NCBI GenBank assembly: GCA_907165135.1
Contig: OU015566.1
Location: forward strand, 12,818,157 to 12,882,156
Source: Oikopleura dioica
Lineage: Eukaryota > Chordata > Appendicularia > Copelata > Oikopleuridae
Direction of reading: 5' to 3'
Length of the DNA: 64,000 nucleotides
Below, in pieces: positions 45,382 to 56,260 of this stretch. Position 1 is the stretch's first letter; every line of letters starts with the position of its first letter. The position numbers and the translations under genes are program-made. The notes under the pieces were generated by a model. The model made no database searches and was not told where the DNA came from. It was given only the letters and a program-made list of their open reading frames with translations.

Positions 45382-47417
45382 TGAGTTGTATGAGCTGCCC
45401 TCCTCGCTACCTTCTTGGCAACGGGGTCTACTGCGACACTGAAGACAGCCATTGTAGATCTCTGTAAACTGCACAACTGGGCAATGGCGAAACTCTGTTA
45501 TTGGGCGCCCCTTCTCATCTTGGCTCTCGTAAACGTGGAAGTCCCATGGATTTGGCTCGTGAGAATTGCGAACTTGTTCCCGTACTTCTAAGTATCTTCG
45601 TAAGCACTGACATTGACGATCCAATATTTTGAAAGAGCCAGCGCAATCGTTACATCCAAATACGCGCTCATTATTCTTTGCCATCACTGACCACATGATA
45701 CTCAAAGGATTTCTCAGGAATACAAAACCGAGATCCCACATCTCCTTGATGAGTGCGCTGAAATCTTCCCCCTCCTGTGTTCTTTTGCGTAGAAGACGAG
45801 TCTTCATTTGTGACAAAGTATAGGCAAGATCTTGTTCAGCATTGCTCTGCTCGGCGCTGGGGACCCCGAGCTGTTGGGCCTGCTCAGATACAGCGCGAAG
45901 ACGTGCCATCTGATCTCGCATATCCCAAACGTAATCCTTCATAGCAGTGATTCGACGCTCGAGATCCCCTGCAACGCGGCACTCCAGGAACGATCTCAGA
46001 ATCTTGCGCTGTGTTTCTGGTACATTCTGTACCTCGTCAACCATGGATTCGTGGGCCAAACGGAGCTTCTCGACCTTCTGTGCAATGAGCATCTTCCGGG
46101 CGTTAAGATTTTCTCGGTTGGTTGACTGTGATTGAGTAGACTCCTTGTGCTGTCGTAATGATGCTGCAGTTGGAAAATACTCAGATGAGCGACCAGGTAC
46201 CCTCTTGTAAACGTTTCCAGCGGTTTTAAGACCATGAGTTTCTGAAGTTAGAGCATACTCGCCAACTTTGAGTTTGAGCTCTCGCTCAGTTCCAATGAAC
46301 ACACACGTTCCTATGCATCTCCCTCCACGGATAAACTCCAGGATGAAAGTTTTCCGCTCATTCTTCGGTAAGATCGTCAATCTCTGGCAGGAAATCGAGA
46401 GATCCTCTGGAGTCAGTAGATTCTTTGAATACGGAAGATCTTCCCTGGTACACCCTAATCCAGCTCTGATGCCCTCCCGATCGCGGAACTTAGGAAATGC
46501 GAAGCCAAATCGACTGAGTTTCAGTAGTACATCTTGGCAGCGGAAGAATCGCTCACCAGCGTTGTGTTCTCTGTTGGACGGTCCAATTGCTCCTAGAAAG
46601 CCGACATAAGCCTCTCCATCCTCGGCGTGATTTCCACCATGAATGACCAAGAGGTCTCCTCTGAACTTTGAAGAACCCGGATTCAGTGACTCCAACACGG
46701 AATCGATACAAAGCTGCAAGTACTTTCGATCCCTGGCCTTCCACTCGGTCTACAAAAAGTGTTATCCCTGACCAAGTAACTAACTCTAATACCTTGAATA
46801 AATCCATTATCCAGCGGCTTCTCCCATTCAATGAATGTCTCAGGGAGATGTCAGCCTCAATGCCGGATGACTCGGCCAGACGATAAAATCGATACCATGA
46901 CGAGGGAATTCCCACGCGGATCCAATTATTTTCCCGGTTCCTCCGTGACTCGGCGTTCTTGAAGAAGATATGCTGAGCGGATGGACCAAAGCTCTTCTTG
47001 AGCACTTTGCTTTGATAGTTTGGCTCATCTACAAGGGGCTCCACCATCTTAAATTCCTCGTCGGTATCAAGATATGGTGGATTCTCTGGGCTTGGAGGTC
47101 GACTGCTGAGTGCACTATGTAAGGAATTAAAAATCGTATTCAATGTAAAATTGTTGTCTACTATGTATAAATGGAACATCTACTTACGAAGCCTGATCCT
47201 CCAAGAGAACACACATCTGGAGGGAATGAGCCTTCCACTGCTGTGCCTTGACCGCGTCGGACACTGTTGGATCCTGCACAGGACACAAATCCTGGTAATT
47301 TTCATGGTCCAGCGAAGAAACTTGCTCAGTTATCTCCTGCAAATAGTCCTTGCTTTTCACCAGCGATCGATATCCTGAGGTATAACGAGAATACTGCGGT
47401 TTGCCGATGCCTGACAT

Positions 47418-48196
47418 GTCCTGGATCTGCTAGCTCTGAGAATGGTCACAGATCTCCCTCATCACAAAACTTGTCAATAATGGTGTAAATTTAAATTCTC
47501 ATAGAATCTCAAATACTCCTAAGATCACTACCTAGTAATAACTTACTCTTTGTCAACTAACCCTCTCCTGATCTGTGTTAAAGATGAACTGACCCTCTAA
47601 GGAATTTTCCCCCCACAATAACAATTGTTCTAGAGACACTCTGTCACTAGGACCTGAAATTAACTTGGCCCTCCTGGATGGAAGCCTAGAAACTCCTTCA
47701 CTTCTCAGGTGTGATCAACTATCCAACAACAAACTGCTCTAGAAAGGCCCAAATAACAACCAAGATTCAACATGTTGCTAATTTTTCCTTGCAAATCTCT
47801 CTGTCTCCCTAATGGCTATTCAGGAGTTTATCTTTTTCTCCGCACTATGGATGATTATTTTATACTTTGTTTTTATCCTTTATTATTATTTTTCAAGTGT
47901 CAAGAAGGCTGAGGAATGGTGCAGTGACAGCGGGAATGTGACGGTCATGGTGGTGAAGCGGTCTTCAAGTCTCCTGGTGTGGCGATTCGTACTTCACTTC
48001 GGTGGTCCAGGATGAAGACGGCAGTAATACCTCCTAAAGACTCTGTCATTAATATTTACTGTAATTATATTCCCTGCTGCTCCCCACTGTACCTTCTATT
48101 ACTCACTGTACTCAGCCTTCCTGCGCTTATAGGGCAAAGGATTAGGTCTTTTCCTTTTGCTCCTGTGCCTCTGGCGATCATTGATTGTCCAGGATA
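47418..48196. other. Spacer between the six-exon gene and the RING gene
   Basis: Divergent region with several short open frames. One at 47812-48015 encodes a hydrophobic segment (FIFFSALWMIILYFVFILYY) and then a polar end; it has no splice or family support and is not called a gene. Confidence 0.4.
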
Positions 48197-48994
48197 ATGC
48201 CCGAAAGGGGGCCCAATAAATGTAAACAGAACAGAACCGTGATTGACGTAGTTAAAGAAAGATCTGCTGTCGAGGAAGATAGTGTCCAGGAAATAAAGAC
48301 AGATCCAGTTTCGGTTACAATAATATTTAAAGTTTAATGCACTCTAAATCCATGTAACCATTAAAAGTCGACGATCTTGTTGCGAAAATTGAAAAACTGA
48401 AATTGAACTCAAAAAGATGCGATGAGAATACCCTTGCTCTCAATGAAATTCATGATTCAATGATTACTTCTCTTGAAGCCTACAAAAATATGGAAGAAAC
48501 TTTTAAGAAGCACCAAGCAAATTCTTTCGTTTCTGAAGAAAAGCTGCAAGAAAAAACAAGCGTTCACATTTTGACGTTAAAAAATATAGAAGCAACGCAA
48601 AATTTTTGTGATTCAATGTTATCAATGATTGCCCGGTCAAGAATCAAAATTGCCGCTCTAAAGACTGAAAAGGAGACTACCAAAGAGGAGATCAAAAATA
48701 TTCGTCGAAAGACGCAACCAGTGCTTTCCAAGTTAACCGACGACGAAGATGACGAAACTACAAACGATTGCGATATCTGCTTTGAAAAATTCAATCACAG
48801 CGATCATTGGCATTCATGCATTACTGTGTGCGGTCATCGATTTGGAAGCTCTTGCATAAAGGCGGTTGAAAATTTTCACAAGTAAAATTTTTAATCAAAA
48901 ATTGAACCGTTCAAAGAAACAATTCGAAATCAATGCTAGGTGCCCCAAATGCGATCGCCATTTCACCGAAGAGAACATTTTGACTCTGTTCTAG
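48197..48994 (+). CDS. RING-finger protein with coiled coil (RFWD3-like RING)
   Basis: The secure part is the exon from about 48367 to 48883 plus a last exon from about 48948 (after GCTAG) to the TAG at 48992-48994. It encodes a Lys/Glu-rich coiled-coil region and then a RING: CDICFEKF, a C-G-H-R-F-G-S-S-C segment, and CPKC after the splice. The CGHxFGxxC form, with Gly where most RINGs have Cys, is the pattern seen in RFWD3-type RINGs. RING domains recruit E2 enzymes for ubiquitin transfer. A possible first exon from ATG 48197 reads PERGPNKCKQNRTVIDVVKE in an open frame, but I found no clean junction, so the 5' end is uncertain or truncated by the adjacent element. It lies antisense within the putative Tudor intron, 11 bp from the Tudor donor. 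Confidence 0.6.
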
Positions 48995-49005
48995 CTATTT
49001 CCTAC

Positions 49006-50846
49006 CTTGAGAACTTCCATGCCCACAACACGCTCATCCTGTTGAATCTCCATTAACTCTCTCGTAATTCCACCATCATGACTTCTGTAGTCACCGCTCA
49101 TTTTGCGAAGCAAGGTGCAGCGAATCGCTTGTTTTGGCAGTTGTTTGAATTCTGGGGGCAAGTAAAAGAGATTTTCGCTGGGATCGAGTCTCGAAATAAT
49201 AATTCTTGTTCCGCTATCTAGAAGATGAACGACTGTTCTTTCGCTGTAGACGCCTAGAATTTCCGCTCGATACGCGTACTTTCTCTGGTCTTTCTCCCAA
49301 AGTGCCACACACGCTCGACCAGCAGTTATGTCTTCGTCTCTCATGGCCTCCAAATTTGCCTGGGTTAGTTTTTCATTCAGGGAAGAAAGTTGTTCTTCGA
49401 ATTCAGTTAGAATCGCGTAAACACCATTTCCATTTTCGCTATATTCGTCGACGTTTTCAATCTTTACATCGTAAAGGACCCCAGGCGAGACTTGAACTGT
49501 TTCCATCTTTTCTGACTCGTCACTCGAAGCGGTAGAATATCCACAGTCATGTACATTCCACATATACTCGGAGATCAATTCCTCACACAAGTTGTTCCCG
49601 TCAAAAAACAGGTCTGTTCGAGTAGGATCTTTAGTAGATGGCACAGATTCGAAGATTCGCCTTTCTGCTACTTCGTCACCTTCAACTGCGTAGTGAGCGA
49701 AATCGTAAAAGTCAGCCTTTGCTTGCTTCACAATTTTCTGGGCAAAGGGGCAAGCCATTTTTGCGCATCGAACTCGAGATTTCAACCCTTGCAGAGCGTA
49801 TTTCTTCACCATCGGAGGATGAACCTTGACAATGTCGCTGATTTGAGTGATTTCGTAAATTTGAGTGAAGGGAATTCGCTCTCGTCGTCCATAATCGACC
49901 AGTTGAACAACTACGCAGCCTTCGTCAACTTGTTTCTCGACGTAAAGAATGTGCCCGCGGGCGAGTATCCGATCATCGTCGCGGTTGGCAAAGGATTGTT
50001 TGTCGAACTGATAATATGGGCTGATATGTTTACTGTAAACGAGACAGAGGACACCGCGGCGGATTGATTTCTTGTGCAATGGCTTGATTTTCGAAGTATA
50101 GTGCTCGTGGTTGATGATGTATTCTAGCAGCCTCGCGTCGCCCTCCGAAGAAACCGGAACGACCCAGAAGCTGAGGGGCGATTCAATGTGCCAGATGCGG
50201 ACATTTTCTGGCTTTCTTTCTCCGTTTGTTGGGGCGTATTTCGCGACTTTATACGTGAACAGTGTTCGCAAGACATCCTGACATTCGCCTACATAAAGGT
50301 CGATATTTCTCGGCCCTTCGCTTCGCCGAACAGTGATGTCTTCAATTAAGACAGTGTGGTGCAACAGTGTGCCAAGCGCGTCCATTGCGATTTCGCACCA
50401 GAGCTCGTTCGACTGAGGAGGCTTGATTCCCTTGAGCTGGAAGCATTTTGCGGCGCCGAGGAGGTTTTCGTCGTCCGTGACGATTAGATCCGCGTAGGAC
50501 TTGGTCGTTTGGCCGCCAGTGTCGATGAAGAGAAGGCGAGCGTAGTTCATGTGGGTCCGGTCGACGAGCTCCAGAACGCGGCAGCGGTACCAGTAGCCAT
50601 CTTCGGGGTCAAGTGAGAGGTAGATTTTGTCCGGAGAGATGGCGTTCAAAGAAGGCGATGTTCCTTCAAGTATTGCTTCTCTATTGGAAGGAATGGAGTA
50701 TTCTGAGCGCTCCTTCAGCGCAGAATTCCCCCAGACCTGGAGAAACCCATCTAAATTCAACACTAAGACCAGGAAAATACAACAAGTCGCTTACCAGAAG
50801 TGAGATGAACAGCAGTTACGAGAATCTGCTCTGTTGGGCCACTCAT
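49006..50846 (-). CDS. Multi-Tudor protein, 5' part
   Basis: Exon 1 is 50795-50846 (starts MSGPTEQILVTAVHLTS). A 32-bp GT-AG intron leads to exon 2, 49006-50762. Three Tudor modules are visible: GYWYRCRVLELVDR with FIDTGGQTTKSYADL; ILYVEKQVDEGCVVVQLVDY with GRRERIPFTQI; and KYAYRAEILGVYSERTVVHL with LDSGTRIIISRLDP. Extended Tudor domains of this spacing occur in germline TDRD/RNF17 scaffolds that bind symmetrically dimethylated Piwi proteins. The exon ends AAG|GTAGGA in phase 0, matching the acceptor at 34336. If not spliced, translation would stop four codons later, at the TAG at 48991-48993, which overlaps the stop of the convergent RING gene in a CTAG palindrome. I favour splicing to 34335 but cannot prove it. 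Confidence 0.8.
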
Positions 50847-51712
50847 CCTTTCATCTAAAAATTGAGAGCTTTATCAATCAAAGTTTTATATTAAATTTGA
50901 ATAGATTTCTTCATGATACAGCGTTTGATACATACAGTACCCTAAGAAGCAGGGTATCGAGAACTTGATTTGCGGTATGAGTTTTTTCGGAGTTTTTTTT
51001 TTCTTGAACAGTTTTTTTCTCGAGCAATTATTTGGCATTCGGCGAATTTTTTGATATTTATCATTTTGTGATTCTTCTTCATATATAGTTAAAAAGGGAG
51101 GAAACAGTGCACAAGATTGTTTTAATATTTTTTTTAATATTTTGAGGGTTTTGTGGAGCAATGAACACTTGCTGGAACGAGCAAGAAAAAGAAAAGAAAT
51201 GTAGGAATATAATTTATAAAAACAGTTCAAAAACGTTTCTAAAACAGTTATAAAAAGCTGAAAACGGGTGGAATTCTTCTAATTTTTGTAGGTTTTGCAG
51301 CACGATTTTGATTGAACTTAGCAAGCGGTTTTCTTCGTTGTTGTCATTTTTCGTTTTTTGTGTTAGTACCAAAAAGTTTTTACACACTCATTTTTCCGTC
51401 AGAAATCTGTCACTTTAACTGCACACATGGTCACTCTATGCTCAAAGAAATCACATAATCCCACGCTTGAAGACGAAAAAACGCTTCAAAGAATCACTTT
51501 ATGGGTACTTTTCAGCGAATGGGAACGTCGAACAAGGAATAGTTCATGAGGTCAAACTATCATCTTCCTATTTTATCGCTTCTCTATTACAAAAGATCTC
51601 TGTGACCTGTCCCTATGTCATCTTGTTTGCTATTGGCATTGGCATTTGTATACTCTTCTGCTTCGGGCAAGCTTAATTTTTAGATGATACATCTGTTGTC
51701 TAAAAAGTCGCC
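50847..51712. other. Intergenic, with a doubtful small membrane ORF
   Basis: Upstream of the Tudor start the DNA is AT-rich with poly-T and poly-A tracts. A plus-strand frame at 51467-51676 ends in a hydrophobic segment (YVILFAIGIGICILFCFG), but it overlaps the 3' end region of the opposite gene and lacks other support. Confidence 0.4.
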
Positions 51713-53147
51713 TCACCTGCAAACGAGGCCGGATTTTTGTGTCTGAACGGCAAGGTTCTGAATTGATACGGCGATGCCATTCGGCAAATTGGCCAGGCTA
51801 AGATTTCCTTGACTTTGAGACGCGCGCAGATCCATTTCGCTATGTCCTAGGGCGAGTTTTAGAACAAGGTTTGAATGAAAAAATGTACCTATGTCGTTGC
51901 AACTGCCGATAGAAACAGATTCTATCTGCTCGTTGCCGATGAGTTTGACAACTTGGCTCGTGTTGTGATCTTTTCGAACGATGTAGTTCTTGGCGCGTCC
52001 GTTCGTTTCGCCGTCGTGGAAAGCATGAGGATTTGTGACTTGGAATGATGGCAGATTATTGATAACTGAGGGTGGAATTGAATTACTGAAAAGAAGACAT
52101 TAGCACTTGAATAAGCCCTAAATGAATTACCAAAAGGTCCGATGCCAATTGAAACTGCAACCTTGGTCGAAAGGGGATTCTTTTGGATAACGGGCTGAGA
52201 ACTGTTCGTAGGTCGTCCGACCATTTGTTATCAGGTAAGTATGGAACATCTTATCGAGCATTTTATGATAGAAGGAAAAGCGAAACCCTACCGTTAAACC
52301 GCAGACGAATAAAAATAATAAGAAAACAAGTGAACAGATGATGATTGATATAACAACTTCCTTCTTCGTCTTGAAAAAAATCGAATCAAAATATAATAGG
52401 TATTCCGGTTACTTACAGCACTAAAGTCTTCGTCTTTCTTTGCAACAAATATATACACTAATGAACATGTGAAAGTAAAGACCATGTGGAGCGTCTTTTT
52501 CGAGGATACAAATTTAAAAACGATGCGAAAATAGAAAAAGAGAGCATATAATTTTTGTATCCAAAACAAAGTGGCAAGATACCAGCAAAAGAAGCGGTAA
52601 TTTCTCCTTCCAATACAGTTCCCCAGCCATGGACAGTGGTGATCAAAGTCTTGGACGCAGTTATCGCAAACAGAACAGTGCGAACTCCTAGGAAATGGAT
52701 GGAATTAATAATAGAGATGATCAAGTACCTTGGAGGGCGATAGAATTTACATGTACTGCACCACTTCATTTGGACGGCAACGTTGTTGATGTTGATGTTT
52801 TTGTACAAGGGCATGAGATCGTCTTCGACTACTTCTTCCGGTGGCACCCTTATTTACGGGTTAGGAAAAGGGCTGATGAAAGAGGCAATACCTGGGAAAG
52901 ATGCCAGGATCCATGGTAGAAGCAGTAATGAAGTGAACCATGGTGAGGACGAAGAGGATAATGTCGACGAAGGTGAAGCACCTAAGCCCTTCATTTTCCT
53001 CGATATTGAGCAGCTCTCGTCCGGGATAGCTAGAAATACGGGTGACATATTATTCCAGGAGCTGTTCTACCAATAGAAGGCGACAGTAATTCCAATTTTT
53101 AGCAGCAGCGCCACCGCCACTGGCACGAGCCGCTTGAACGTTCCCAT
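51713..53147 (-). CDS. DHHC palmitoyltransferase (ZDHHC9/14/18-5/8 type)
   Basis: Transfers palmitate to protein cysteines in Golgi or plasma membranes. Start ATG at 53147. Two membrane helices ([35 protein letters not shown]) precede DPGIFPR and the cytosolic zinc-binding cysteine-rich domain: [33 protein letters not shown] and [11 protein letters not shown]. All Cys/His ligands and the catalytic Cys of DHHC are present. Two further helices follow ([33 protein letters not shown]), then a TTYEQ-like motif ([13 protein letters not shown]), which is typical of this ZDHHC subgroup. The tail is polar. Introns are about 35-60 bp. The last codon before the TGA at 51713-51715 sits at CAG|GTGAGG, itself a good donor, so an additional 3' exon may exist. 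Confidence 0.9.
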
Positions 53148-54134
53148 CAATTCATTCTTTAACCTTATCAGCTTTCGTTATCAGTTGATTTTGAGCTTGA
53201 GTTTATTAATCGGATTCACGAGTTTATTTACCGGCCGTATATTGTATGAAGAACTTTGTTAGAAAATAAAACAACGAAGTTGAGTTTGCGTTAAAAATTA
53301 AGGGTAAATCGTTCGCAGAAAATTTTACAGGAAGTGTTAATTAGAGCCTCTTCTACGCCAAGTACAGTAAGAATTGCAGGACCATACTGTATCTAGTCGG
53401 CGTTAATTGGCGCTCAGAATCATCAAAGATATTTTTTTCTTTGAAATAGAAATTTTGAAATTCGGATTTTTTAACAAAGCTGGGTTTGAACATTTTGCCC
53501 AAATAAAAACGAAAATGAAAGTTTATAAATTTACAGTGAACATATTGTTGTTTATACTCTTGCGTAATTTTTAGGTGAGAAAAGTGATGGGATAAAAAGC
53601 AAGAAATTGGAGGCGGAATTATAATGGCATTATTTTGAATGAGGAAGATGCATCAGTTTGGGACGATTGATCGGTCAGCAATTTTATAGTAAGTTGGTTC
53701 CTTTTTTTCTTGAAAAAGAAAGGGTTGTAAACAGCAAGCCAAGATCAAATCATTAATCAAGGTAAATTAATACTAGCTCCACTGTCGGAATCACACGACG
53801 TCATACGATCCCTGTATATATGAGTTCAAGGAGTGTTACAGTCACGTTCGAGTTTGAGTTATGGAAAAAGTGAGTAAGAACATGATGGTTATAGAAAAAA
53901 AATATAGAGATGGTAATATAGTGACAGAGTTATAGAGGAAAAAGGAGTAGTAGTAACATGTGTGAGGAAGAATTATTGAAGATTTGAGCTGACGGGAAAG
54001 CTAAAAAAAATAAGCGTTAGAAATTTTTCTCTGTGACTATATGTGTTTTTAAAATAAAGTTGAGCGTTCTTTTTATCCGATAAAATAAGATAATTATCCA
54101 ATAAAATGATAAAAACTTACCGTGCGTGGAGAAG
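53148..54134. other. Intergenic, nothing recognised
   Basis: AT-rich spacer. A TATA-like TATATATGAG lies near 53815 with an open frame of about 24 codons downstream, but there is no supported gene. Confidence 0.45.
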
Positions 54135-54434
54135 TTATGAAGGGTTTCCATCTGAAAGTGGATTATCTATCATGGAATCGAGTAAAGTTGCGTTTTCTGA
54201 TGTATTTAAAGTGGAAGAGTACGAAAGCGAGGCTGCTGAAGTCGTTCCGCTAAGCGGTGCGGGAGTCGCTAGAGGATCTGATGTTGTCGAGTGCTCACGA
54301 AGTGGGCCCTCGTCGATGTTTCGTCCAGTCAAGACGATTACTGTCACGACGATTGCGATCAGCACTGTGCCCCAGAAGACGAGTGAAGCGATGATTACTG
54401 TTTTGTTGTTGTAGCGATTTGATCGCGACGTCAT
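54135..54434 (-). CDS. Small single-pass membrane protein (unknown family)
   Basis: A 99-residue frame starts ATG 54434, right after a TTTTTTCAG acceptor-like signal that could be a trans-splice site or upstream intron end. A short basic N-terminus (TSRSNRYNNK) precedes one strong transmembrane helix (IASLVFWGTVLIAIVVTVIV). A Ser/Thr-rich, probably extracellular or mucin-like, tail follows. The orientation (basic side cytosolic) suggests a type II or reverse signal-anchor protein. No family is recognised. The opposite-strand frame at 54106-54414 is its shadow. Confidence 0.55.
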   Translation of the reverse strand: MTSRSNRYNNKTVIIASLVFWGTVLIAIVVTVIVLTGRNIDEGPLREHSTTSDPLATPAPLSGTTSAASLSYSSTLNTSENATLLDSMIDNPLSDGNPS

Positions 54435-54589
54435 ATTTCCACTGAAAAAATGAATTTCGAATATCTAAAGCTAGAATTTTCAGGAAAGAAAGCGTTCTAC
54501 AAAAGCAAAATATAACTGAGCTCTTCTCTGTGAATATATACTGCCTTTAGACTAAGAGTGTGAGAGTTTGATAATGTAGAATTAATGGG

Positions 54590-55600
54590 AAGACGTCACA
54601 ATATCTCAAGCAAGGTCTCGAATTTGGTGTGGCCCGCTGTGCGAGAAAATGAGTCCCCTGAAATGTATCACAAAAAGATGTGCGCGGGATTCGAGGATCA
54701 CAGAAACTGCTGTGATTCACTCGCGCACATCGCCAAATCTGATGTGGCCGGTCACAGCTCTCGATCACAGATTGATGTGATCGAAAATTTTCAGTCACAA
54801 ATTTCGCGTGATTCAAAAGTGAGGGATGGGCATTGATGACTTTTAAAACAACAAAATTATGAATCATGCGCCTTTTTTAGCTGACTTTTTTGAAAGTTGC
54901 TTATTTAATTCATTTATAATATTCATAACCTATGAATTATAACTTATGATTCATAAGATTAATTGATTAACACGGACCCGGAACTCGAATTGTTTTATTG
55001 ATGAAGCCTCTAACCTCTCGCACCGCCAAAAATAGGTCATGGTCATCCCTCTCAGTGGCGTTTGGCGCCAGGAAGTGTCAGTAAAATCAGATTGGCTGGA
55101 AAAAATATAAATTTTTCGTCTTCGAACAGCCATAACTTATTGAAACCAAGTAAATTTGTTTATAAGTAAACTTATGTAAAATAAGGTATCAATCGAAAGT
55201 TCAGATTCTGACTCCTGAATCAGGAGTTTATTTGTCTATTTCAGTCATAGGATAAATTTTGTCCATAAATTGAGAATAGCCATAATTTAAATAATTTTCT
55301 CTACTTCTTATTATGATAAGAATACTTTAAATTCAATAAATCAAATTCATGATTATAATTCAATTGAATAATCTATTTAATTGATGAAGAAAATCACCAG
55401 AATTCGGTCGCTGTGACTCGATCACAAAAATATGTGCGCGAGATTATCCCTAAAATCCGCGGTGTGATCGAGCCTCGATCGCAGCTCCTTTGCGCTCCGA
55501 AAAACCAGCGCACATCTTTTTGTGCGCCACTTTGGAAGAACCCTTTTCGCGCACAGCGGGCCACACCAAATCCGAGACCTTGATCTCAAGCTCAAATCCG
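54590..55600. mobile_element. Degraded inverted-repeat element
   Basis: GGTCTCGAATTTGGTGTGGC, followed by CCGCTGTGCG, at about 54625-54655, reappears reversed near 55550-55590. Between them are further inverted fragments (AAAGATGTGCGCG near 54675 and its complement near 55510). The arms are diverged and interrupted and I see no target duplication, so this is an old MITE or foldback remnant. An AT-rich core of about 600 bp carries no gene. Confidence 0.6.
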
Positions 55601-55690
55601 AGATTTTGACTGAGAGTCGGGTTAATTTGATTCCATTACTTCTCGTTTAGAATTGACCTTTAGAATCATTCTGACTAGTTGAAGCGAATT

Positions 55691-56053
55691 CTAGCGCAGT
55701 GAGGAATCATGTGAAAACCTTTTATTGAACCTGTTAGTGCGTATTAGTTGAGTATCTTCCGCCGGACAAGGTAGCGATCGGTCGCTTGCGCCCGTGTTCG
55801 ATTTTGACCTGGAACCCTGCGCTTCCAGATCGAGACAGTCCTCGCTTCTTGTGCATGTTTCTTCGAGGATTTCTGTCGACTGTGGCTCACTCGCGTTCTC
55901 ACATGGAGAAACTGTTACTACAGTGTCCAAGGGCCTCGTTGCTTGGATTTGTTGATTTTGCGGTTTTTGATCTATAGCAGATTTTGATAAAAGAAAGCTG
56001 AAAAACTGATAAGCACCTGTTATTCCATCGCCATCTTCTACCGAAGTCGACAT
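55691..56053 (-). CDS. Small polar protein (unknown family)
   Basis: Two exons: about 56018-56053 (MSTSVEDGDGIT) and 55691-55970, separated by a 47-bp GT-AG intron. The reading frame is also open through the intron, but the borders and length match the normal intron class here. The roughly 105-residue product is hydrophilic and low in structure, with ENASEPQSTEILEETCTRSE and a basic C-terminal part (RTNRFNKRFSHDSSLR). No domain, signal peptide or membrane segment is seen. It could be a short regulatory or disordered protein; function is unknown. Confidence 0.5.
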   Translation of the reverse strand: MSTSVEDGDGITGAYQFFSFLLSKSAIDQKPQNQQIQATRPLDTVVTVSPCENASEPQSTEILEETCTRSEDCLDLEAQGSRSKSNTGASDRSLPCPAEDTQLIRTNRFNKRFSHDSSLR

Positions 56054-56260
56054 TTTCCGCCAGACCAGGCTGAACAAATAAATTTTAAAGCATCAGCTCA
56101 AAAGAGATAGTAACTTTTTGACTGAATTTGAAGATAACGAGGGATTTTCTTTGAGAAATACTTTATTGCTGATAAATAACGAAATCTTAAAATGCGCATA
56201 TGACAGTGGAAAAAAGCGGAGAAGAACAGTCACAATAACTGTGAAAATAAATAGGATAAG

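Larger units (their letters stand above)
41935..47417 (-). pseudogene. Unknown six-exon gene interrupted by a MITE
   Basis: Exons: 47188-47417, 46793-47114, 42711-46749 (containing the MITE), 42561-42666, 42217-42520 and 41935-42173, all with GT-AG borders. Without the 861-bp MITE and one 8-bp target copy the reading frame is continuous, giving roughly 1,450 codons. Visible features are a GDLLVIHGGNHAEDGEAYVG stretch, a helical middle part, and two Cys clusters: CNDC...CQCLRRYL...CLQCRSRPRC before the insertion point and CPCIDTL...CLTCMQSGPCNCP after it, suggesting zinc binding. A long acidic low-complexity region follows. I recognise no family. As it stands the MITE's stops break the frame, unless it is spliced out. 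It may be a host gene or large-element cargo. Confidence 0.6.
34336..49005 (-). other. Putative 14.67-kb intron of the Tudor gene, filled with mobile and nested genes
   Basis: The donor AAG|GTAGGA at 49006/49005 and the acceptor TTTTGTAG at 34336 are both phase 0 on the same strand and both flank Tudor-coding exons. Every other intron resolved in this gene is under 100 bp. The interval contains the RT fragment, the two NLS ORFs, the six-exon unknown gene with its MITE, and the RING gene. If true, the insertion expanded an ordinary small intron more than a hundredfold. Confidence 0.6.

Noticed and set aside
51467-51676. 70-codon plus-strand frame with a hydrophobic end
   Set aside because: No family features, no clean start, and it abuts the 3' end of the palmitoyltransferase gene; left as doubtful.
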